Assembly: GCA_029960865.1 (NCBI GenBank)
Contig: JASBVX010000098.1
Coordinates: 1-5,873, forward strand
DNA from: Bacillota bacterium
GTDB taxonomy: Bacteria > Bacillota > Sulfobacillia > RBS10-35
Direction of reading: 5' to 3'
Length of the DNA stretch: 5,873 bases
The notes beneath the pieces are model-generated. The model was not told the origin of the DNA. It did not search any database and was given only the letters and a program-made list of their open reading frames with translations. The position numbers and the translations under genes were made by a program. Positions 1 to 5,637 of the stretch are shown here, piece after piece (position 1 is the first letter of the stretch; each line of letters opens with the position of its first letter).

Positions 1-156
1 GCTTCCCTCGATGAGAAGAAGGGGATCCTGCACCTCCTCACAGGGGTGGAGAAGGACGACGGCACCCGCGTTCTGGAGGGAAAGGCCGTGATCCTCTACG
101 AACCTCCTCAAGGGGGCAGTTCTTCAGCATCAAAAGAAGAGGGGGATCAACCATGA
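1..156 (+). CDS. C-terminal end of a MaoC/hot-dog-fold hydratase-like protein (partial)
   Basis: Frame 1 is open from the window edge to a TGA at 154-156 and encodes the last 51 residues of a protein whose start lies outside. The visible part has alternating hydrophobic residues that look like two closing beta-strands: LHLLTGVEKDDG, then TRVLEGKAVILYEP. A polar, low-complexity tail (GGSSSASKEEGDQP) follows. This strand-turn-strand pattern ending in 'V-L-E-G-x-A-V-x-L' resembles the end of MaoC-type (R)-enoyl-CoA hydratases and other hot-dog proteins, which hydrate enoyl-CoA to 3-hydroxyacyl-CoA. No catalytic residues lie in this fragment, so the family call is tentative. The stop overlaps the next gene's ATG by 4 bp (ATGA), which indicates translational coupling with the hydrolase. 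The following SDR would fit a hydratase/dehydrogenase pairing. That the reading frame is a real gene is much surer than its name. Confidence 0.5.
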   Translation, partial: ASLDEKKGILHLLTGVEKDDGTRVLEGKAVILYEPPQGGSSSASKEEGDQP

Positions 157-1196
157 CGGGAAAACGGGTGGATAGCGGGCGTCTCTCCATATTCCTTCGC
201 CAGCAAGGGGAGGGAAGGGAACCCATCCTGGTCCTCATCCACGGCAACCTATCCACGGGCGTCTTCTTTGAACCTCTGATGGAGGAGCTCCCCAGGGACC
301 TTTCCCTCCTGGCCCCTGACCTGCGGGGTTTTGGGCGCTCCGACAAGCTACCCATCGATGCCACAAAGGGCCTGAAAGATCTGGCCGAAGATGTTCATGC
401 CCTCCTGGAAGCCCTGCAGCTGGGCCAAAGACCCCTTCACTTTCTGGGGTGGTCGGCGGGCGGAGGAGTCATCGCCCAGTATGTCCTTCTCTACCCGGAA
501 GAGGTCGCCTCCCTTATCCTGGTGAACCCTGTGTCTCCTTTTGGCTATGGCGGCACCAAGGATGAGGAAGGGACCCCGTGCACCCCTGATTTCGCCGGTT
601 CCGGAGCGGGAGGGGTGAATCCCGCCTTCCTGGAAGCTTTGCAGAAAGGCGATCGGAGCACCGAGAACCCGGCCGGGCCTCGCCAGGTGATGAACCAGTT
701 CTACTTCGCCCCGCCCTTTCGTTCCCCCCGGGAAGAAGATTTCCTCACGGCCATGCTGGAAACCGGCATCAGCCCCGACATCTATCCCGGAGAAGGCGCT
801 TCATCCCCCTACTGGCCCTTTTTTGCCCCGGGAAAGCGGGGGATCAACAATGCCCTCTCCCCCGCATACCTGGACTGGAGTCCCATCGTGAACCTGGAGA
901 GGAGACCCCCTATCCTCTGGATCCGGGGAGAGAGGGATCAGATCGTCAGCGATGCTTCTCCCCTGGATGCGGGATACCTGGGCCAGCTGGGGCTCATTCC
1001 CGGATGGCCTGGTCCTGATGAGTTCCCGCCCCAGCCCATGGTCTCCCAGACCCGCCGCGTTCTCTCCCGCTATGAGACGGCGGGCGGGTCTGTTCGGGAA
1101 ATAGTCATGGCGGGGGTGGGTCACTCGCCCCATGTGGAGAATCCCCCGGAATTCGCAAAGATCCTCCTCTCCTTCCTGAGGGAGGCGGGGATCTGA
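153..1196 (+). CDS. alpha/beta hydrolase with a large cap insertion
   Basis: A 347-residue cytoplasmic serine hydrolase of the alpha/beta fold; I see no signal peptide or membrane segment. Visible landmarks are the oxyanion-hole strand VLIHGN (about 27-32), the DLRGFGRSD turn (56-64), the nucleophile elbow GWSAGGG with Ser101, the acid in RGERDQIV with Asp262, and the catalytic histidine in GVGHSPHVENP with His324. The triad Ser-Asp-His is therefore complete. Residues roughly 130-250 form a long Pro/Gly/aromatic-rich insertion between the elbow and the acid strand, a lid that would set substrate choice. A second insertion lies at about 268-312, so the protein is longer than the usual 260-300. 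The ATG at 153 is supported by a GAGGGGG stretch at 139-145 and by the 4-bp overlap with the preceding gene. The SDR begins 1 nt after its stop. Substrate unknown: an ester, thioester or C-C bond are all possible, and acyl-enzyme context favours a (thio)ester (inference). Confidence 0.9.
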   Translation: MTGKRVDSGRLSIFLRQQGEGREPILVLIHGNLSTGVFFEPLMEELPRDLSLLAPDLRGFGRSDKLPIDATKGLKDLAEDVHALLEALQLGQRPLHFLGWSAGGGVIAQYVLLYPEEVASLILVNPVSPFGYGGTKDEEGTPCTPDFAGSGAGGVNPAFLEALQKGDRSTENPAGPRQVMNQFYFAPPFRSPREEDFLTAMLETGISPDIYPGEGASSPYWPFFAPGKRGINNALSPAYLDWSPIVNLERRPPILWIRGERDQIVSDASPLDAGYLGQLGLIPGWPGPDEFPPQPMVSQTRRVLSRYETAGGSVREIVMAGVGHSPHVENPPEFAKILLSFLREAGI

Positions 1197-1197
1197 C

Positions 1198-1980
1198 ATG
1201 CCACCCCTTTCCAAGCATCCCTTCCAGCTTTCAGGAGAGGTCGCCCTGGTGACGGGCGGCGGCAGAGGCATCGGCCGGGCCTGTGCCCTCGGCCTGGCGG
1301 AGGCCGGGGCCCGGGTGGTGCTGGCGGATCTTCCCGAAAGGATGGAGGAAGCTCAAGGGGCGGTGGCAGAGATCCGGGAAAGAGGGGGGAAGGCCTTGGC
1401 CTTGCCCCTGGATGTCCGTAGCCTTCCCAGCATGGAGGGCTGCCTCGAAGAGGCGTGGCGCCAGATGGGCCCTGTCCAGATCCTGGTGAATAACGCCGGC
1501 ATTCAGATCGCCAAGCCGGCGCTGGAGGTGGAGGAAGAGGACTGGGATGCGGTTTTGGCCGTCAACCTGAAGGGCGTCTTCTTCATGTCCCAAAAGGCAG
1601 CCCGCCGCCTCATCGAAGAAGGGCTTCCCGGATCCATCATCCAGATGGCTTCGCAAAACGGCCTGGTGGGCTATTACCGGAGGGCCGCATATGGCGCGGC
1701 CAAGGCCGGGGTCATCAACCTCACCCGGGTGCTGGCCCTGGAATGGGCAGAAAAGAACATCCGGGTCAATGCCGTGGCCCCTACCTTCATCCGCACCCCA
1801 CTGGGGGAACAGACCCTGGCTCAGGAAGACTTTCGCCGGGACATCCTTTCCCGGATCCCCCTAGGGAGGGTGGGGGAACCGGAGGAAGTGGCGGCAGCGG
1901 TCGTCTTTCTGGCCAGCCCCGCCAGTTCCCTCATGACGGGGAGCACCCTGGTGCTGGATGGCGGCTGGACAGCCGTTTAG
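1198..1980 (+). CDS. short-chain dehydrogenase/reductase (classical SDR, probably NAD(H)-dependent)
   Basis: A 260-residue classical SDR of normal length, interconverting a hydroxyl and a keto group with a nicotinamide cofactor. The Rossmann glycine motif TGGGRGIG is at 19-26. Asp44 at the end of strand beta-2 (VVLADLPE) is the position that in this family usually favours NAD(H) over NADP(H). NNAG is at 98-101. The catalytic tetrad is complete: Asn123 (AVNLKG), Ser152 (MASQNG), Tyr165 and Lys169 (YGAAK). The usual 'P-G' after the active site is PT (NAVAPTFIRTP, 191-201), a common variant. The C-terminal VLDGGWTAV is the standard SDR ending. The start ATG lies one base after the hydrolase stop, with GAGGGAGG at 1178-1185 inside the hydrolase gene serving as a slightly distant ribosome site. 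Homologues include 3-oxoacyl-ACP reductases, gluconate dehydrogenases and 3-hydroxyacyl-CoA dehydrogenases, so the substrate cannot be read from sequence. A hydroxyacyl thioester is plausible beside a hydratase-like gene. Confidence 0.93.
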   Translation: MPPLSKHPFQLSGEVALVTGGGRGIGRACALGLAEAGARVVLADLPERMEEAQGAVAEIRERGGKALALPLDVRSLPSMEGCLEEAWRQMGPVQILVNNAGIQIAKPALEVEEEDWDAVLAVNLKGVFFMSQKAARRLIEEGLPGSIIQMASQNGLVGYYRRAAYGAAKAGVINLTRVLALEWAEKNIRVNAVAPTFIRTPLGEQTLAQEDFRRDILSRIPLGRVGEPEEVAAAVVFLASPASSLMTGSTLVLDGGWTAV

Positions 1981-1984
1981 ATCG

Positions 1985-3007
1985 TCAAGGTGCCACCCAT
2001 TCCAGGGCCGATGCCGCCCACGTGTAGCCGGTGCCGGCGGTGAGGAAGAGGAGGCGGGCGCCGGGAAAGAGGAGGTTCCTTCGTTCCCTGGCCACCCTTG
2101 CCAGGGCGAGGAGGGGGTCCAGGGCCGACATGTGGCCGGTGTCCTGAAGGTAGAGGGCCCTTTCCTCCGGGACGCCGAAGGCCTGTAGAAAGGCCTCGAA
2201 GAGGGAGCGCTTGGTGTGGAGAGGGAGAAGGAGATCCAGCGCCTTGAAACCGGCCTTCGCCATGGCTTCCTTTCCCATTTGGACAAAATTTCTGAGGGAG
2301 ATGGATTCCAGCTTTGATCTCATGTCTTCCAGGTTCTCCACGGTGAGGTGGTGGAGGTTCCCCGCCACGGTGGCATGGCTGGCCGGCAAAAGGTGGCCTC
2401 CCGCCGGAACCTTCACGTAGCGGGAAAACTGTCCATCGGTGAGAAAGGCGCTTCCTTTGAGGCGGGCCAGCCCCTTTTTGGAATCGGAGGAGACGACGAC
2501 AGCCGCGGCCCCATCGCCGAAGTTGAAGGTGAAGCGGGCCGATGCGTCACGGTAGTCCAGGAGGTGGGATTCCGCCGAGGCACCCACCAGGAGAAGGTGC
2601 CGGCATTCCTCATGGGTGGCGAACCATCCGCGGGCTGTTTCCAGGGCAAAGGGAAGGCCGGCGCTGACGGCTCCCACCTCGAAAGCGAAAGCCCGCGTCA
2701 AACCCAGGATCTCCTGGATCCTCGGGCCGATGGGCCAGAGATGGTAATCCTTATGAGGGCTACCAAAATAGATGATCCCATCGATGTCCCGGGGAGCCAG
2801 GCCTGCTTCCTCCAGGGCCTGCTTTCCCGCCCGGGCCGCCATTTCTGAGGGAGATTCCTTCGGCCCGGCGATGTGCTTTTCCAGCAGCCCGAATTTCTGC
2901 CGCAGGATCTCTTCCGGGATGCCGCTGGCTGCCATCAGGTCGTGGGCCGTCATGGTGGCGGCAGGCAGAAACCACCCCAAACCCTCCAGATAGAGATCAG
3001 CCGCCAT
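1985..3007 (-). CDS. ketoacyl synthase III (FabH)-like thiolase-fold protein with Ser in place of the nucleophile Cys
   Basis: A 340-residue protein of KAS III length and fold. N-terminal features include GLGWFLPA (9-16), the helix SEMAARAGKQALEEAG (54-69) and DIDGIIYFGSPHKDY (74-88). The nucleophile loop FEVGAVSAGLPFAL (109-122) aligns with the FabH pattern D-V-x-A-A-C-x-G-F, which places Ser115 at the catalytic Cys; the codon is AGC (complement of 2663-2665). The C-terminal half has NFGDGAAAVVVSS (162-174), LPLHTKRS (261-268, His264 as candidate catalytic His) and DTGHMSALD (289-297) where FabH has the Asn motif. It belongs to a FabH-related group with Asp and 'GHM' rather than to housekeeping FabH. 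The likely role is acyl transfer or condensation using the product of the ligase just upstream, whose 3' end overlaps this start by 11 bp. The ATG at 3005-3007 is preceded by GAGGG (complement of 3014-3018) at a 6-nt spacing. Cytoplasmic. The fold is secure; the chemistry is open. Confidence 0.88.
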   Translation of the reverse strand: MAADLYLEGLGWFLPAATMTAHDLMAASGIPEEILRQKFGLLEKHIAGPKESPSEMAARAGKQALEEAGLAPRDIDGIIYFGSPHKDYHLWPIGPRIQEILGLTRAFAFEVGAVSAGLPFALETARGWFATHEECRHLLLVGASAESHLLDYRDASARFTFNFGDGAAAVVVSSDSKKGLARLKGSAFLTDGQFSRYVKVPAGGHLLPASHATVAGNLHHLTVENLEDMRSKLESISLRNFVQMGKEAMAKAGFKALDLLLPLHTKRSLFEAFLQAFGVPEERALYLQDTGHMSALDPLLALARVARERRNLLFPGARLLFLTAGTGYTWAASALEWVAP

Positions 3008-4490
3008 AGCGTTCCCTCAGCTCCCCCCGGGCGATTTTCCCCAGGGATGTGCGGGGGAGCCCGGGGACGACGTGGAAGTCCTTGGGGATCTTGAAGCGGG
3101 CGAGGCGTGGGGTGAGAAACCGGATCAGCTCTTCAGGGCTGGCCCCTTCCCCTTCCTTGAAGGCCACCACGGCCACAGGAACTTCCACCCAGCGTTCATC
3201 CTTGCGGGGAATGACCGCCACTTCCTTGACGGCGGGGTGTTCCAAAAGGTGGGCTTCCACTTCGGCCGGGTAGATGTTTTCCCCGCCCGATTTGATCATC
3301 TCTTTCTTCCTCCCCACGATGAAGGTGAAGCCCTCTTCGTCCTGCCAGGCTAGATCGCCGGTGCGAAACCATCCTTTGGAGAAGGCGGCTTCCGTTTCTT
3401 GAGGCAGGTTCCAGTAGCCGGCAAAGAGCTGAGGGCCCCTGAGCCAGATTTCTCCCACCTGCCCTGGGGGCACATCGGCTCCCTGGTCGTCCACCAGCCT
3501 GGCTTCCGTGAGGGGGGCGGGCTTACCGATGAAGCCGGGGTGGCGGGTGCCCTGGACCAGCTCGGAAAGGGGGATCATAAAGGAGGTGGGTGACGTTTCC
3601 GTCAGGCCGTAGCCGCCCCCCATGGGAAGGCCCTTCTCTCTTACCTTCTGAACCCACTCCAGAGGACAGACATCGCCGCCGTTGACAAAGAGCCTCACCG
3701 ACGACAGATCCGCTTCCGGCCAGAGGGGGGAATCCAGGAGCATCTTTAAGATGGTGGGCACCACCATGACCACGGTGATCCCTTCCCGGTCCATGAGAAG
3801 CAAAGCTTCGTCAGGGTCAAAGCGGGTCTGCATGACGACGGTGGCACCCAAGAAGAGGGCGGGAAGGGTAAAAAGGCCAATCCCTCCGACGTGAGTGAGG
3901 GGAAGGAGAGTGAGAAAGCGGTCTTGGTCGGTGAAGCCGAGGGGCCACCCGGCGTTGATGGCGTTGGCCAGCAAATTCTGATGGGTGAGAAGGGCTCCCT
4001 TGGGTCGGCCGGTGGTGCCCGAGGTATAGACCATCAAAAGAGGATCTCCGGGTGAAGCCGGCGAGGGGGGAAGGGGATCGGGAGGCTTGAAGGAGGGATG
4101 GGAGAGGGGCTTTAGCTCAGGAGGTGCCGGAAGCTTTGCCACGCTTTCTTCAGCTAGCTGCCAGTGTTCTTCTCCTGCGAAAAGGATAGAAGCCCCGCTG
4201 TCCGCCAGCTGAATAGCTAGTTCCGGAGGTTGCAGGCGATAGTTCAAGGGGACCGCAATGAGTCCCAGGTATCCGGCGGCGAAAAGGAGATGGAGGAAAT
4301 CCGGCTGGTTGAAGGCCAGGACGGCGATCCGGTCACCCTTTTTCAGGCCCACGCTATGGAGATACCCTGCCCAGCCCATCACATCCTGAAGCAATTCCTG
4401 GTAAGTCCAGCGGCGCTCATGGGTGATCAAAGCCACCTTTTGGCCGCAATGACGGCCGCGGTGGAAAAGGATGCGGTGAATCGTCTGCAC
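2997..4490 (-). CDS. AMP-dependent acyl-CoA synthetase/ligase (class I adenylate-forming enzyme)
   Basis: A 497-residue ANL-superfamily enzyme that would adenylate a carboxylic acid with ATP and transfer it to CoA. The core motifs appear in order: P-loop YTSGTTGRPKG (155-165), LPLTH (196-200), GYGLTET (293-299), the hinge-region TGDL (377-380), GRKKEMIKSGGENIYPAEVE (393-412), and the C-terminal PRTSLGK (479-485), whose Lys485 is the adenylation lysine. The length matches fatty-acyl, aromatic or MenE-type CoA ligases; there is no carrier-protein domain, so this is not an NRPS module. The acid substrate cannot be assigned by eye. The start is GTG (complement of 4488-4490), chosen because a strong SD, GGAGGT, sits 6 nt upstream and no ATG is near. 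It overlaps the KAS III-like gene by 11 bp, so the two are likely made together. The upstream leader folds over its SD. No signal peptide; cytoplasmic. Confidence 0.94.
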   Translation of the reverse strand: MQTIHRILFHRGRHCGQKVALITHERRWTYQELLQDVMGWAGYLHSVGLKKGDRIAVLAFNQPDFLHLLFAAGYLGLIAVPLNYRLQPPELAIQLADSGASILFAGEEHWQLAEESVAKLPAPPELKPLSHPSFKPPDPLPPSPASPGDPLLMVYTSGTTGRPKGALLTHQNLLANAINAGWPLGFTDQDRFLTLLPLTHVGGIGLFTLPALFLGATVVMQTRFDPDEALLLMDREGITVVMVVPTILKMLLDSPLWPEADLSSVRLFVNGGDVCPLEWVQKVREKGLPMGGGYGLTETSPTSFMIPLSELVQGTRHPGFIGKPAPLTEARLVDDQGADVPPGQVGEIWLRGPQLFAGYWNLPQETEAAFSKGWFRTGDLAWQDEEGFTFIVGRKKEMIKSGGENIYPAEVEAHLLEHPAVKEVAVIPRKDERWVEVPVAVVAFKEGEGASPEELIRFLTPRLARFKIPKDFHVVPGLPRTSLGKIARGELRERYGG

Positions 4491-4496
4491 GAAACC

Positions 4497-4502
4497 ACCT
4501 CC
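4497..4502 (-). promoter_or_regulatory. Shine-Dalgarno site of the acyl-CoA ligase
   Basis: GGAGGT on the minus strand, 6 nt before the GTG codon at 4490-4488. It is the strongest ribosome site in the window. It fixes GTG as the start, and it lies wholly inside the 3' arm of the leader stem. Confidence 0.8.
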
Positions 4503-4510
4503 CCCAAGAC

Positions 4511-4526
4511 CTGAATCAGTATTCAG
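4511..4526. repeat. perfect 6-4-6 inverted repeat (operator-like palindrome or nested hairpin)
   Basis: CTGAAT, four bases (CAGT), then ATTCAG form a perfect AT-rich palindrome in the only sizeable non-coding gap of the window, 21 bp upstream of the ligase start. As DNA it resembles operators of dimeric repressors such as the TetR family. As RNA it is the apical hairpin of the leader fold, and with one bulge it can be extended by G-C, A-U and G-U pairs on the flanks. No convincing -35/-10 pair is visible around it, so which reading applies is undecided. Confidence 0.5.
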
Positions 4527-4556
4527 TCCCGATATTCGTGAGGGAGAGGTGGTTTT

Positions 4557-4563
4557 CCTCCTT
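4557..4563 (-). promoter_or_regulatory. orphan Shine-Dalgarno-like AAGGAGG in the leader
   Basis: AAGGAGG is read on the minus strand 6 nt after the DUF917 stop codon and immediately before the 5' arm of the leader stem. No ATG, GTG or TTG follows at a useful distance, so it does not start a gene. It could serve as a ribosome standby site for the occluded ligase SD, or it may be chance in purine-rich DNA. Confidence 0.3.
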
Positions 4564-4569
4564 GGATGT

Positions 4570-5637
4570 TTAAGTGATGCGTTTTCCTTCCGGTACCCCG
4601 ACTTGCCGGTAATAGTCTTGGAACTTTCGCTCTAGAGGGATGAACTCCACGTCTTCATAGCCAAAGGCCTTGGGCCCCCATACCTTCAGGGCTTCGGGGG
4701 TGCGCATGATGTCCGGTGTCGGTATCCCGATGATGCGCGCCCTTTGGCCATAGCGAAGCCTCTCGGTGGTGATAGCGGTACCCGTCTCGCTGTCCAGGAC
4801 GCAGATGAGATCCGGCACCGTGGCCAAGACATCCTGCCCTCTTTCCGATTCCTTGATGGCCACCAGGTTCTCGTTCTGGAATTCGATCCGCAGGCGGCTC
4901 CCCTGATCTTCTCCCAGGCCGGTAAAAATGTTGGTGGCCCGGCAGACGGCGTCCACGGGGTGAATTCTCTGGCGGTGAGCCTCCCTCACGGCACGGCCGA
5001 TGGCCAGGCCCATGCTGACCGTTCCCCGGACGGCCGTCTCTTTGTACTGCTTTCCCGTCATGGGGTAGTCCAGGAGGGTGGCATGGCCTCCCATCCGGAT
5101 GGTGACCCCCCGGGCCAGCCATTCCAGCCGGTAATTATCCTGGCTTTCAATGATGACATGCTGCCCGTGTTCATCGGCCACCACCGCCGGCCATCCCTGG
5201 ACACCATAGACGTGGAAGGTTTCCATCTGCAGTTCCGGAAAGGCCCTTCCCATGCCGTCCCCATCCACCACGGGCAGACCTGTCCGGGCGGCCACGATGA
5301 AAGGGATCATGGAGTTGATGCCCCCGCACTCGATGGGGCTGGTGGCTGTGGCTTTGCGCCCCAGATGGTTCTCCAGAGCCCGCAGGGCGGCCACCGCTTC
5401 TTCCCCTTGGGGGATTTTCTCCAGCATCACTGTGGGGGCTCCCATCATGGCCGAAGGGATGACGAAGTCGTCGTCTTGCAGCTCATCGGCTGTGATGAGG
5501 CGGACCGGTCCTGTGGCTCCCATGGCAATCTGGGCCATAAGCTTCCCGATGAAGGGGTCACCGCCGCCGCCGGTGCCCAAAATGGCGGCGCCTACCGCCA
5601 GGTCGTCCAGATCCTCGGGATAGATGAGGCGGCTCAT
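4570..5637 (-). CDS. DUF917 family protein (hydantoinase partner; Pfam S-methyl-thiohydantoin desulfurase family)
   Basis: A 355-residue protein, full length for the DUF917 family (usually about 350-370). Diagnostic stretches are LGTGGGGDP near the N-terminus (20-28), PIECGGINSMIPF (101-113), LPVVDGDGMGRAFPELQM (121-138), a middle segment GVTIRMGGHATLLDYPMTG (177-195), GLGEDQGSRLRI (240-251) and the C-terminal DLICVLDSETGTAITTERLRYG (276-297, key residues Asp282, Glu284, Gly286 and the RYG end). The family is renamed in Pfam after a member acting in thiohydantoin breakdown; most members are uncharacterised and lie beside hydantoinase/oxoprolinase genes, as here. Cys104 lies in the conserved ECGG segment. 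The start ATG overlaps the upstream hydantoinase stop by 4 bp (ATGA), so the two are probably co-translated and act in one complex or pathway. GAGGGGG (complement of 5649-5655) is the likely ribosome site. Cytoplasmic; the substrate is unknown, probably a cyclic imide or hydantoin-like compound (inference). Confidence 0.9.
   Translation of the reverse strand: MSRLIYPEDLDDLAVGAAILGTGGGGDPFIGKLMAQIAMGATGPVRLITADELQDDDFVIPSAMMGAPTVMLEKIPQGEEAVAALRALENHLGRKATATSPIECGGINSMIPFIVAARTGLPVVDGDGMGRAFPELQMETFHVYGVQGWPAVVADEHGQHVIIESQDNYRLEWLARGVTIRMGGHATLLDYPMTGKQYKETAVRGTVSMGLAIGRAVREAHRQRIHPVDAVCRATNIFTGLGEDQGSRLRIEFQNENLVAIKESERGQDVLATVPDLICVLDSETGTAITTERLRYGQRARIIGIPTPDIMRTPEALKVWGPKAFGYEDVEFIPLERKFQDYYRQVGVPEGKRIT

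Larger units (their letters stand above)
4492..4555 (-). promoter_or_regulatory. leader stem-loop that can sequester the ligase ribosome binding site
   Basis: In the minus-strand transcript, bases 4555-4542 can pair with 4505-4492. This gives a 14-bp stem of 13 Watson-Crick pairs and one G-U (4545/4502). The same arms on the plus strand have a C-A mismatch at that point, so the coding-strand RNA folds better. The 3' arm contains the whole GGAGGT of the ligase and ends two bases before GTG. The enclosed 36 nt hold a second hairpin around 4506-4530. There is no U-run after the stem, so it is not a classical terminator. The placement suggests translational control of the ligase and KAS III-like pair; the trigger is unknown. 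The pairing is seen in sequence, the role is inferred. Confidence 0.5.

Noticed and set aside
801..1656. Two minus-strand frames (156 and 141 codons) opposite the hydrolase and SDR genes
   Set aside because: The + strand carries complete catalytic motifs for both enzymes. The antisense products are unpatterned and one frame runs across the gene junction.
1962..1975. Small hairpin CGGCT-GGAC-AGCCG just before the SDR stop, considered as a terminator
   Set aside because: The stem is only 5 bp with a three-T tail, and the bases encode the conserved SDR ending GGWTAV, so coding constraint explains them.
2663..2665. Treating the KAS III-like gene as a pseudogene because the Cys is missing
   Set aside because: The frame is intact over 340 codons, conserved glycine motifs and the candidate His/Asp remain, and active Ser-type KAS III-like proteins are known.
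2348..2848. A 166-codon + strand frame opposite the KAS III-like gene
   Set aside because: No recognisable motif, and the opposite strand encodes a full-length conserved protein with a good ribosome site.
4492..4555. Reading the leader stem as a Rho-independent terminator of the hydantoinase/DUF917 operon
   Set aside because: On the minus strand the stem is followed by C and GTG rather than a U-run, and the 3' arm doubles as the ligase ribosome site. Attenuation cannot be excluded, but the terminator signature is absent.
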